From: Leifsonia poae | GTDB lineage: Bacteria; Actinomycetota; Actinomycetes; Actinomycetales; Microbacteriaceae | NCBI RefSeq assembly: GCF_020009625.1 | Contig: NZ_JAIHLP010000002.1 | Span: 2,728,001-2,792,000 of the forward strand | DNA: 64,000 nt | Direction: 5' to 3' | The notes under the pieces: generated by a model | What the model was told of the DNA's origin: nothing | What the model saw: the letters and a program-made list of their open reading frames with translations, nothing else | Database searches by the model: none | In this document: in pieces, positions 1 through 7,481 of the stretch | Numbering within the stretch: the stretch's first letter is position 1 | How the letters are laid out: the number at the start of each line of letters is the position of its first letter | Translations under genes and position numbers: made by a program

Positions 1-2
1 TC

Positions 3-41
3 ACGCTCGAGAGTTTCGGCCGCGACATCCCCGAGGACTGA
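3..41 (+). CDS. C-terminal end of an unidentified upstream gene
   Basis: The frame starting at base 3 reads TLESFGRDIPED and then TGA (39-41). Three bases later comes the ATG of the next reading frame, a spacing typical of an operon. The fragment is too short to assign a family. That it is coding is an inference from the open frame and the tight junction. Confidence 0.4.
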   Translation, partial: TLESFGRDIPED

Positions 42-44
42 CGG

Positions 45-308
45 ATGCGACCGAGGACGGTGCTTGCGATCGGTGCGACCGGCAGCGTCGGCGTTCCGGT
101 CGTCGCTGAAGCGCTCCGGCAGGGCTACCGGGTTCGCGCCCTCATTCAGGATTCCGGCCGCGCCGGACGACGTGCGCTCGGGGCCGAGTCTGTAGTGGGC
201 GACCTCCCTCGCTCGGGCACGCTCGTGGCTGCCGTCGACGGGGTGGACGCTGTGGTGTTCACCCACGGGTCTCACGGCGGCCCGGGTCAGGCTCCGGCAA
301 TGCGGTGA
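45..308 (+). pseudogene. truncated NAD(P)-binding (NmrA/SDR-like) protein, N-terminal part only
   Basis: The 87 residues form the first Rossmann half of an atypical short-chain dehydrogenase/NmrA-like protein. The nucleotide-binding motif GATGSVG lies near residues 10-16, a basic patch that could read NADP follows the second strand, and DGVDAVVFTHGS marks the next strand. Family members usually have about 220-300 residues. Here homology stops after the HGSHGG stretch and the frame ends at 308, so the catalytic and substrate half is missing. No frame downstream restores it. The next recognisable sequence belongs to an unrelated gene on the other strand, so I read this as a deletion remnant rather than a short functional protein. 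Confidence 0.6.
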
Positions 309-359
309 GCGCGATCCGCACGCTCGTCGACCGCCACCCCCCCAAGTGGCGATCAGACG

Positions 360-507
360 TCAGGCGCCGATGGTGACCGTCACTTCGCTCGGTTTCTTCA
401 CGGGCGTCTCCTCCAGGGCGTGCCCCTCGGTGTCGATGTGGGGCAGGACCTTGTCGAGCCATTTCGGGAGCCACCAGGCGGACTTCCCGAGCAGGCTCAG
501 CAGCGCG
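360..507 (-). pseudogene. C-terminal remnant of an MMPL/RND-family transporter
   Basis: Read on the minus strand, the last ~49 residues resemble the tail of actinobacterial MMPL transporters: LLGKSAWWLPKWLDKVLPH, an acidic HIDTEG segment and a short hydrophilic tail ending at 360. Complete MMPL proteins have more than 700 residues with twelve membrane spans. None of that remains, because the sequence upstream on this strand (to the right) is the end of a LuxR gene pointing the opposite way. The residues encoded right of about 507 do not fit the family. This is a decayed 3' end. Confidence 0.6.
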
Positions 508-511
508 GGCG

Positions 512-739
512 AACGATGACGCGCTCGCGGCGCGATTCGAGGCGTTGACGCCACGCGAGCTGGAGGTCGTTCGTTCTGTCGCGTCCGGGCTGAGCAACGA
601 CGAGATCGCCGCCCGGACGTTCGTCTCACCGTTCACCGTGAAGACCCATGCCAACCGGGCGATGACGAAGGTGGGGGCGCGCGATCGAGCTCAACTGGTG
701 GCGTTCGCGTTCCTCGCCGGGATCGCACGCGACGACTAG
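512..739 (+). pseudogene. C-terminal HTH remnant of a LuxR-family response regulator
   Basis: The open frame contains a clean LuxR/FixJ helix-turn-helix: LTPRELEVVRSVASGLSNDE, then an AARTFVSPFTVKTHANRAMTK-type recognition helix and a family-typical tail. The receiver domain (about 130 residues with the phospho-acceptor Asp) is missing. Homology begins abruptly near base 512, directly against the MMPL remnant. A TTG at 545 could in principle start a stand-alone 64-residue HTH protein, but no ribosome binding site is evident. A remnant left by the same deletion is the simpler reading. Confidence 0.65.
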
Positions 740-804
740 GAGTCGCCCGACGCCGGGCGAGTCGCCCGCCGTTCTGCCGTCGGCAGGGAGCGGGCGACGT
801 CCGC

Positions 805-1374
805 TCAGGCGTTCAGCCCGAAGCCGCCGGTCCAGCTGATCTTCTCGCCGACGGCGAGCACGAGCTGCTGGAAGCCGATCGCCTCGAGTTCGCGGGCGCG
901 CTTGAGCGAGCCGGCGTCGACCGCGGCGACGCCACCCGCGACGATGATCTCGGCCAGAGCCGATTTGGCTGCGGCATCGTCACCGGCGATGAGCACGGTG
1001 GTCTGCCCGGATCCGACCTTCTTGCTGACGAGGGTCGCCGCGAACGTGGTGTTGAACGCTTTCAGAACGGTCGAGTCCGGGAGCTTCGAGGCGATCTCGG
1101 CCGCGGCCGAGCTGTCGGCGGGAACGACGAGGTCGTCGAAGGTCTCGAAGTTCAACGGATTGGTGATGTCGACGACGATCGTGCCCGCGAGGGCTGCGCC
1201 GTGTGCGGCGATCACGGCCGTGACCTCGGGGTAGGGAACCGCGAGAACGACGATGTCGCCCGCGATCGGCGCGGTGTCGCGCCCGATGTATTCGACCGTG
1301 TGGCCGCCCGAGGCAGCGAGGCCGCCGATGGCGTTCGCCATGTTTCCGCTGCCGATGATGCTGACCGTGCTCAT
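805..1374 (-). CDS. F420/NADP oxidoreductase-like NAD(P)-binding protein
   Basis: A 189-residue protein of the F420-dependent NADP reductase family (coenzyme F420-binding Rossmann domain). It opens with STVSIIGSGNMANAIGGLA, whose GxGxMA loop binds the dinucleotide. Later strands include DIVVLAVPYP and VVDITNPLN, and an LKAFNT segment is typical of these enzymes, which move hydride between NADPH and F420 or act as small NADPH-dependent oxidoreductases. The ATG at 1372-1374 is chosen over the longer frame because AAAGGAAG lies just upstream and homology starts there. It is transcribed away from a MarR gene across a region with two palindromes, which suggests control by that MarR. The substrate cannot be told. 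Confidence 0.85.
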   Translation of the reverse strand: MSTVSIIGSGNMANAIGGLAASGGHTVEYIGRDTAPIAGDIVVLAVPYPEVTAVIAAHGAALAGTIVVDITNPLNFETFDDLVVPADSSAAAEIASKLPDSTVLKAFNTTFAATLVSKKVGSGQTTVLIAGDDAAAKSALAEIIVAGGVAAVDAGSLKRARELEAIGFQQLVLAVGEKISWTGGFGLNA

Positions 1375-1411
1375 GAATTCTTCCTTTCGAAACGGAACCG
1401 CATCCCAATTT

Positions 1412-1460
1412 GTTGATGCGTCAACTAAAGTAACCCCGTTTAGTTGAAGTGTCAACTAAA
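1412..1460. promoter_or_regulatory. two MarR-type operators in the divergent promoter region
   Basis: Two inverted repeats share the same arms and a 4-bp spacer. GTTGA-TGCG-TCAAC lies at 1412-1425. A perfect 9-bp-arm copy, TTTAGTTGA-AGTG-TCAACTAAA, lies at 1439-1460. Their centres are 31 bp apart, about three helical turns. A possible MarR promoter is TTGAAG (1444-1449), 16 bp, TACACT (1466-1471), so the second palindrome would cover the -35 box. Autoregulation and control of the reductase are inferred. Confidence 0.7.
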
Positions 1461-1477
1461 TCGGTTACACTGGAGGA

Positions 1478-2005
1478 ATGACGGAGACGAAGGATCTCGC
1501 CGACCGCGAGAAGGAGGCCTGGCTGGGGCTCGTCGCGCTCGTCCAGCTCCTGCCCGGCGTGCTCGACGCTCAGCTGAATCGCGACTCCGCACTCACTCAT
1601 TTCGAGTTCTTCGCTCTCTCCCGTCTGTCGGAAGCGCCCGGTGCGCTCATGCGGATGACCGCGCTCGCCGCAGCGACGAATGCGTCGCTCTCGCGACTGA
1701 GCCACGTCGTGACGCGGCTGGAGGCGCGAGGACTCCTCCGCCGGCAGCCGTGCGCCGAAGATGGGCGCGCCACGAACGTCGTGCTCACCGATCAGGGCGC
1801 CGCATACGTCGGTGACGCCGCGCCGGGACACCTCGCGACGGTCCGTTCGACGGTGATGGATGCACTCACTCCCGAGCAGGTCTCGCAGCTTGCCGAGATC
1901 GCGGTCGCCGTCGTCGGGGCGATCGATCCGACGCACCGGGCCAGCGACGTGTGCGAGAGCATCGTCGCAGCGCAGCGCAACGCTGAAGCGCACCACCAGC
2001 ACTGA
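1478..2005 (+). CDS. MarR-family transcriptional regulator
   Basis: A 175-residue winged-helix regulator. Dimerisation helices flank a central HTH containing FEFFALSRLSEAPG and ASLSRLSHVVTRLEARGLL, followed by a wing with the family-typical DGRATNVVLTDQG. The ATG at 1478 follows GGAGG by only one base, which is too close for normal ribosome binding. The predicted -10 (1466-1471) would put the transcript start at or next to the ATG, so the mRNA may be leaderless. It is divergent from the F420/NADP-type reductase with shared operators. It resembles the second MarR of this window (52888-53376), which also sits beside a Rossmann oxidoreductase. The ligand is unknown. Confidence 0.88.
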   Translation: MTETKDLADREKEAWLGLVALVQLLPGVLDAQLNRDSALTHFEFFALSRLSEAPGALMRMTALAAATNASLSRLSHVVTRLEARGLLRRQPCAEDGRATNVVLTDQGAAYVGDAAPGHLATVRSTVMDALTPEQVSQLAEIAVAVVGAIDPTHRASDVCESIVAAQRNAEAHHQH

Positions 2006-2109
2006 AGCGCACCACTGAGGCCGGTCGGGCGCCGACCCTACTGTGCCGCGCCCCCGTGCGCCAGCACATGTCTGCACATGACGCCGTGTTGAGTTTTCCG
2101 TCTCGGGTC

Positions 2110-2139
2110 TTGCGACACGGGGGGAGTGTTCCCTTTAGC
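2110..2139 (+). promoter_or_regulatory. possible promoter of the ABC/monooxygenase operon
   Basis: TTGCGA (2110-2115) and TTTAGC (2134-2139) are separated by 18 bp. The spacer holds a perfect small dyad, GGGA-GTGT-TCCC (2122-2133), which could be an operator. This is a weak match without experimental support. Confidence 0.35.
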
Positions 2140-2180
2140 GTTGCTGCACTCACCCAACCCCCGAATCCAGGAGTCTCAGC

Positions 2181-3824
2181 ATGCGTTCGCGCTCCCTCCG
2201 TACCGCCCTTGCCGCGTCGGCCCTCGTGCTCGCCAGTGCCCTGGCCTTGACCGCGTGCGCCGGCGGCTCCGCCCCCTCGTCCGGCACCGGTCAGCGTGTC
2301 GAGGGCGGCACGATCGTCTACGCCCACCAGCAGGAGCCGGCCTGCGTGTTCGGCGGCTGGATCGAGCAGGCCTACCTCTCGTACCAGGTGCTCGACAATC
2401 TCACCTCGCTCGACGCGAACCACACCGTCGTGCCCTGGCTGGCCACCGCGTGGAAGCAGTCGGCCGACGGCCTCACCTGGACCTTCACGCTCAAGAAGGG
2501 CGTGAAGTTCACCGACGGTACCCCGCTCACAGCCGGTGTCGTCGCCTACAACTTCGACTACTGGGTCAAGGGCGGCAACAGCACGGCGGCTGTCTGGCTC
2601 GGCGGCTACTACAAGTCGGCGACGGCGGTCGACGACCAGACCCTGCAGGTGAACCTGTCGAAGCCGTACCCGCGCCTGGCCGACAACCTCACCCAGGGCT
2701 ATTTCGGCATCCAGTCCCAGCATGCGCTGGAGACCCGCACGAAAGAGCAGAACTGCGAGGCGCCGATCGGTTCGGGCGCGTTCGTGGTGAAGAAGTGGAA
2801 CCGCGGGCAAGACATCGTGCTCACCCGCAACAACGGATACACCTCACCGCCGGCGAACGCCAAGCACACCGGCCCCGCCTATGTCGACGAGATCGACTGG
2901 AAGTTCGTCGCCGACCCGACCACCCGCGTCGCGGCCTTGCAGTCCGGCCAGGTCAACGCGATCTACGATGTGCCCGCCATTCAGTGGAACACGCTGAAGT
3001 CGGGCGGATACCAACTCGAGAAGTACGTGACGCCCGGCCGGCCGCAGCAGATCTCCTTCAACACGCAGAAGGGTCCGTTCACCGACGAGAAGGTGCGTCA
3101 GGCGTTCGCCTACAGCCTCGACCGCAAGCAGATCGTCGACACCATCGGCCGCGGTGTGATCCCGGTCGAGGGCAACGGCGGTGTGAGCCAGGCGACCCCG
3201 GGCTACAGCACGAAGGCCGCGGATTGGTACAGCCTCGACACCGCCAAGGCGAACGCCCTGCTGGATGCGGCGGGCTGGTCGAAGAAGAACGACGAGGGCA
3301 TCCGGGTCAAAGACGGCAAGACGCTGTCGGTGATCCTGCCCTACGGAGCCGGGTCGATCATCAACGCCGACGGCGCCGCGATCCTGCAAGGCGTGAAGGA
3401 GCAGGCGTCGAAGACCGGCTTCGACGTGGAGCTCGTGCCGGTGCCGCAGAGCGAGTTCTTCGCCGGCAAATACTCCACCCCCGACGACCACGACCTGAGC
3501 GTCGGCTACTGGACGGCCGTCACGGCCGGCATCCTCTACATCAACTGGCGTCCGTCGACGCCGGAAGACCCGAACTACGCCAATAGCGCGTTCTACAACG
3601 ACCCGACCCTGGAGAAGTACATCCTCGAGGGCAACTCGGCCTCCGACGTCGCCGCCCAGAACGCGGCCTACGAGAAGGCGCAGGACTACATCGCCGAGCA
3701 TGCGCTCTCGATCGGGGTCTACGACCGGCTCAGCACGCTCGCCGTCTCGCCGACCCTGAAGGGCGTGTGGCAGGAGCACGCACAGGGAGGACCGACGTTC
3801 TATGACGCTTACTTCACCAAGTAG
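2181..3824 (+). CDS. ABC transporter substrate-binding lipoprotein (family 5, oligopeptide type)
   Basis: A 547-residue solute-binding protein of the SBP_bac_5 (Dpp/Opp/Nik) class. The N-terminus is a lipoprotein signal: a basic start, a hydrophobic core and the lipobox LTAC with the lipidated Cys at residue 26. The mature protein should therefore be anchored outside the membrane. Family features include LDNLTSLDANHTVVPWLATA and the VRQAFAYSLDRKQIVD segment. A ribosome site (AGGAG) precedes the ATG. It is the first gene of a tightly packed operon with two permeases, a fused ATPase, two flavin monooxygenases and an FMN reductase, so it probably captures the compound those monooxygenases attack. 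This SBP class binds peptides, nickel, opines and chelates, so the ligand cannot be named. Confidence 0.92.
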   Translation: MRSRSLRTALAASALVLASALALTACAGGSAPSSGTGQRVEGGTIVYAHQQEPACVFGGWIEQAYLSYQVLDNLTSLDANHTVVPWLATAWKQSADGLTWTFTLKKGVKFTDGTPLTAGVVAYNFDYWVKGGNSTAAVWLGGYYKSATAVDDQTLQVNLSKPYPRLADNLTQGYFGIQSQHALETRTKEQNCEAPIGSGAFVVKKWNRGQDIVLTRNNGYTSPPANAKHTGPAYVDEIDWKFVADPTTRVAALQSGQVNAIYDVPAIQWNTLKSGGYQLEKYVTPGRPQQISFNTQKGPFTDEKVRQAFAYSLDRKQIVDTIGRGVIPVEGNGGVSQATPGYSTKAADWYSLDTAKANALLDAAGWSKKNDEGIRVKDGKTLSVILPYGAGSIINADGAAILQGVKEQASKTGFDVELVPVPQSEFFAGKYSTPDDHDLSVGYWTAVTAGILYINWRPSTPEDPNYANSAFYNDPTLEKYILEGNSASDVAAQNAAYEKAQDYIAEHALSIGVYDRLSTLAVSPTLKGVWQEHAQGGPTFYDAYFTK

Positions 3825-4836
3825 CGCGGCGCCCTCCCCGGTCGGCGGGGCCCGGACTCCCATCGAGTCCGAGCCCCGGCGTCCCCGGCGCACCCGCAGC
3901 GTCCTCCGGCAGATCGCACTCAAGGTGCTCTCGGCCGTGGTGGTGCTTTGGGGCGCCGCGACCGTCGCGTTCTTCGCTCAGCTCGCGCTGCCGGGAGACC
4001 GCGCGACGGCCATCCTGAACATCCGGGCCGGACAGGCGCAACAGCGCACGCCCGCTGAACTGGCGCAGATCAACGAGCAGTACGGACTGCACCGGCCGGT
4101 GATCGTGCAATACCTCGACTACCTGCGCGGGCTCGTGGTCGGCGACTTCGGCACGTCGTACCAGCAGTTCCGCCCGGTCACCGCGATCATCGGCGAGCAG
4201 CTCGGGGCCACCGTCGCCCTGTCGGTGACGGCCATCCTGTTCGCGTGGGTGCTGATGGTGGTCTGGGTCACGCTCACCGCCGGGCGCGGACCGCGGAGCC
4301 GGGCCGCCGGATCGGTGATCGATGTGTTCGCCGCCGGGCTTCCCGCCTACTGGCTCGGGATCATCCTGCTGCTCGTATTCGGCCTCGGGTTGCGCTGGTT
4401 CCCGATCATCAGCGGCACGACGGTGAACGGGCTCGTGCTGCCCGCACTGACGCTCGCCATCCCGCTGGCCGGGTTCATGGCGCAGAGCACACGGGCGGAG
4501 TTCGAGCGCGCGCTGGAGCAGCCGTTCGTGGTGTCGGCCCGGATGCGCGGGCTCGGCGAGTGGGGCATCCGGCTGAAGCACGTGCTGCGCCACGCGGTCA
4601 TCCCGGCCGTGACGCTCTCGGGGTGGGCGCTTGGTGCCACTCTGTCGGGCGCGGTCATCGTGGAGTCGATCTTCTCCCGGCCCGGCATCGGCTCCGTTCT
4701 CGTGTCGGCGGTGAACAACCAGGACCTGCCGGTCGTGGTGGGCATCGTCACCCTGGTCGCCGTGGTCTACGTCGTGGCGAATCTGCTCGTCGACATCGTC
4801 TACACCCTCATCGACCCCCGCTTGGATGTCTCATGA
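3802..4836 (+). CDS. ABC transporter permease, DppB/OppB type
   Basis: A 344-residue membrane protein with about six spans. After a basic cytoplasmic tail come the first span (KVLSAVVVLWGAATVAFFAQ), a periplasmic loop with the family-typical LAQINEQYGLHRPVIVQYLD, and the cytoplasmic EAA loop around RARMRGLGEWG/IRLKHVLRHAVIP that contacts the ATPase. The ATG at 3802 lies inside the end of the binding-protein gene (23-bp overlap), and its own end overlaps the next permease by ATGA. These overlaps suggest translational coupling. Confidence 0.92.
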   Translation: MTLTSPSSAAPSPVGGARTPIESEPRRPRRTRSVLRQIALKVLSAVVVLWGAATVAFFAQLALPGDRATAILNIRAGQAQQRTPAELAQINEQYGLHRPVIVQYLDYLRGLVVGDFGTSYQQFRPVTAIIGEQLGATVALSVTAILFAWVLMVVWVTLTAGRGPRSRAAGSVIDVFAAGLPAYWLGIILLLVFGLGLRWFPIISGTTVNGLVLPALTLAIPLAGFMAQSTRAEFERALEQPFVVSARMRGLGEWGIRLKHVLRHAVIPAVTLSGWALGATLSGAVIVESIFSRPGIGSVLVSAVNNQDLPVVVGIVTLVAVVYVVANLLVDIVYTLIDPRLDVS

Positions 4837-5693
4837 CCGCTCTCGACACCCGTCCCCCTGTCGGCCGCTCGACCGCCACGGCTCTCGCCCGCCGCCCGTG
4901 GGGGCTCTACGTCGCCGTCGTGTTCGCCCTGCTGCTCACGGTCGCGGCTCTCGCGCCCCAGGTGCTCACGGTTCACGCGCCGACCGCCATCGACTACGGC
5001 GCCGCCTTGCAGCCGCCGTCGCTCGCCCACCTGTTCGGCACCGACGAATCCGGTCGCGACCTCTACACGCGTGTGGTCTGGGGCGCCGGCCAGTCGTTGC
5101 TGATCGGCCTGGGTGCCGCCGCCGTCGGCATCGTCATCGCCCTCGTGCTCGGCACGATCGCGGCGCTCGGCGTGAAACCGGCCGCGGTGATCGTCGACCG
5201 GTTCGTCGAGATCATGTTCACGTTTCCGGCACTGCTGCTTGCGCTGCTGCTGATCGCGATCGCGGGGCCGTCTGCGGCGACCGAGGTGTTCGCGGTCGGG
5301 CTCGGAACGGCGCCGGGGTATGCGCGCATGATCCGCGGCCAGATCCTCACAGCCAAGAACTCCGGCTATGTGGAGGCGGCGACCGCCTTGGGGCACTCCC
5401 GTTCCCGCATCATCCGCTCGCACATCCTCCCGAACGCCCTGCGGCCGCTGGTCGCCGTGTTCGCGCTCTCGGTGGGGCAGTCGATCGTGTGGGCATCGAG
5501 CCTGTCGTTCCTCGGTCTCGGCGTCGCGCCGCCGGCGTCGGAGTGGGGTGCGCTGCTCGACGCCGGCCGCCAGTACATCACCACTGCCTGGTGGCTCGTC
5601 GTCATCCCCGGGCTGGTCATCGTGGCGGTGGCGCTCGCGGCCACGACGATCGGCCGGCACGTGCAGAACCACCTGGAGAAGGGCGAGCGCTGA
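4833..5693 (+). CDS. ABC transporter permease, DppC/OppC type
   Basis: A 286-residue partner permease. The first span (LYVAVVFALLLTVAALAP) is followed by the DppC-type landmark PPSLAHLFGTDESGRDLYTR, then further spans. An EAA loop (YVEAATALGHSRSRIIRSHI) ends with the usual LPNALRPL. It starts in the ATGA overlap with the first permease and shares one base (TGATG) with the ATPase start, so all transporter parts are probably made from one message. With the DppB-like subunit it should form the membrane channel of the importer. Confidence 0.92.
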   Translation: MTALDTRPPVGRSTATALARRPWGLYVAVVFALLLTVAALAPQVLTVHAPTAIDYGAALQPPSLAHLFGTDESGRDLYTRVVWGAGQSLLIGLGAAAVGIVIALVLGTIAALGVKPAAVIVDRFVEIMFTFPALLLALLLIAIAGPSAATEVFAVGLGTAPGYARMIRGQILTAKNSGYVEAATALGHSRSRIIRSHILPNALRPLVAVFALSVGQSIVWASSLSFLGLGVAPPASEWGALLDAGRQYITTAWWLVVIPGLVIVAVALAATTIGRHVQNHLEKGER

Positions 5694-7441
5694 TGAGCGT
5701 CACACAGACCGAGAACGATCCGGTCGCCGAGCTCGACTGGCCGGCGGTCCGGATGCGTGTGCGCAACCTGCGCGCGGCGTTCCGCGTCGACGGCGTGCGT
5801 CGCGATGTGGTGTCGGGCGTCTCGTTCGACCTCCTGCCCGGCGAATGCGTGGCGATCGTGGGCGAGTCGGGTTCGGGCAAGAGCGTGACCGCCCGCTCCC
5901 TGGTCGGGCTCACCGGCCGGAACGCGATCGTCGAGGCCGACACCCTCGAGATCCACCACGCGGATGTGCGGTCGTTCACCGACCGGCAGTGGCGGCGCAT
6001 CCGGGGTCGCGACATCGGCTTCGTGCTGCAGGACGCACTGGTGTCGCTCGACCCGCTGCGCCCGGTCGGCCGGGAGATCGCCGAAGCACTCGCGGTGCAC
6101 AACTGGGGCGACCGCGCGGCGCGCACGAAGCGGGTCGTCGAGCTGCTGGAGCGGGTCGGTGTTCCGTTCCCGCGGCTGCGCGCCCGCCAGCGACCGGATC
6201 AGCTCTCCGGCGGCCTGCGGCAGCGTGCCCTGATCGCCTCGGCCATCGCGCTCGACCCCGATATCGTGATCGCCGACGAGCCGACCACGGCGCTCGATGT
6301 GACAGTGCAGGCCCAGGTGCTCGCCCAGCTCGAGACGATGAAGACCCGCGGTGCCTCGATCATCCTGATCAGCCACGACCTCTCGGTCGTCGCCCGGCTC
6401 GCCGACCAGATCCTGGTCATGCGCGGGGGTGAGGTGCTCGAATCCGGCACCATCGCCGAGGTTCTCGGGGCGCCGCAGCACGAGTACACGCGTGCGCTCA
6501 TCGCGGCGGTGCCGGGCGAGGCGACCCGCGGCAGGCCGCTGACCGTGGGCGCCGAACAGCCCGGCTCGACGACGACCGGTGCGGAACGAACCGGCACAGA
6601 ACAGACCGGCACCGAACAGGCCGGCGCCGGTCCGGCCGCCGGCACCGTGGTGCTCGAGGCGACCGACCTCGTCAAACGGTTCCACACGGCCGACGGCACT
6701 GTCACCCGCGCGGTCGACCACGTGTCGTTCTCGCTGAAGGCGGGGGAGACGCTCGGCATCGTCGGTGAGTCCGGATCGGGCAAGAGCACCACCGCCAGAC
6801 TCGCCCTCGGCCTCGAGAAGGTCGACGGCGGAAGCGTGCGGCTGCTCGGCGAACCGTGGGCGCCGCTGGCGGAGCGCCGGCGGCGCAGACTCCGGCGCCG
6901 CATCTCGGTCGTGTACCAGGACCCGCTGAGCTCGTTCGACCCGCGCTGGAACGTCGAGCGCATCCTGCTCGACGCACTTCGGGGCGAACCGTTTGCGACC
7001 GCCGCCGCTCGCGCGGCGCGCGTGCAGGAGCTGGTGCGGCAGGTCGGCCTGACGCCGGAAGTGCTCCCGCGGTTCCCGCTCAAGCTTTCCGGGGGCCAAC
7101 GGCAGCGCGTCGCGATCGCGCGCGCTCTCGGTCCGCGGCCAGCCGTGATCGTGCTCGACGAGGCTGTCTCGGCGCTCGACGTCACGATCCAGGCGCAGAT
7201 CCTCGACCTTCTCGTCGAGCTGCAGCGGGAGTCCGGCGTCGCCTACCTCTTCATCTCCCACGACCTCGGCGTGATCAGTCACCTGAGCGATCGCGTGTTG
7301 GTGATGAAAGACGGCGTGGTCGTCGAGCAGGGAACGCCCGACGACATCTTCGTGCGCCCGCAGCATCCGTACACCCGCGACCTGATCGCGGCGATCCCCG
7401 AGTTCGACCCGGCCTCTTTCGCTGCGCCGACCTCGAGCTGA
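5693..7441 (+). CDS. fused double-ATPase subunit of the oligopeptide-type ABC importer
   Basis: A 582-residue protein carrying two complete nucleotide-binding domains, equivalent to DppD plus DppF. Domain 1 has Walker A GESGSGKS (57-64), signature LSGGLRQR (171-178) and Walker B ending DEPT (195-198). Domain 2 has GESGSGKS (358-365), LSGGQRQR (465-472) and DEAVS near 489. Both have the H-loop SHDL. The linker near residues 287-318 is low-complexity, with repeated GAEQ/GTEQ/GTER-like units, and may vary in length between strains. Fused subunits of this kind are common in actinobacteria and proteobacteria. ATP hydrolysis here should drive the importer encoded just upstream. Confidence 0.93.
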   Translation: MSVTQTENDPVAELDWPAVRMRVRNLRAAFRVDGVRRDVVSGVSFDLLPGECVAIVGESGSGKSVTARSLVGLTGRNAIVEADTLEIHHADVRSFTDRQWRRIRGRDIGFVLQDALVSLDPLRPVGREIAEALAVHNWGDRAARTKRVVELLERVGVPFPRLRARQRPDQLSGGLRQRALIASAIALDPDIVIADEPTTALDVTVQAQVLAQLETMKTRGASIILISHDLSVVARLADQILVMRGGEVLESGTIAEVLGAPQHEYTRALIAAVPGEATRGRPLTVGAEQPGSTTTGAERTGTEQTGTEQAGAGPAAGTVVLEATDLVKRFHTADGTVTRAVDHVSFSLKAGETLGIVGESGSGKSTTARLALGLEKVDGGSVRLLGEPWAPLAERRRRRLRRRISVVYQDPLSSFDPRWNVERILLDALRGEPFATAAARAARVQELVRQVGLTPEVLPRFPLKLSGGQRQRVAIARALGPRPAVIVLDEAVSALDVTIQAQILDLLVELQRESGVAYLFISHDLGVISHLSDRVLVMKDGVVVEQGTPDDIFVRPQHPYTRDLIAAIPEFDPASFAAPTSS

Positions 7442-7481
7442 CCCCGACTTCGACGAACCCGACGAACCGATAGGAACCCCC

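Noticed and set aside
545..739. Functional stand-alone LuxR HTH protein starting at TTG 545
   Set aside because: No ribosome site is present, the receiver domain is missing, and the sequence abuts another broken gene.
2056..2250. A 64-codon frame upstream of the binding-protein gene
   Set aside because: It overlaps the promoter region and the lipoprotein signal sequence in another phase and shows no conserved motif.
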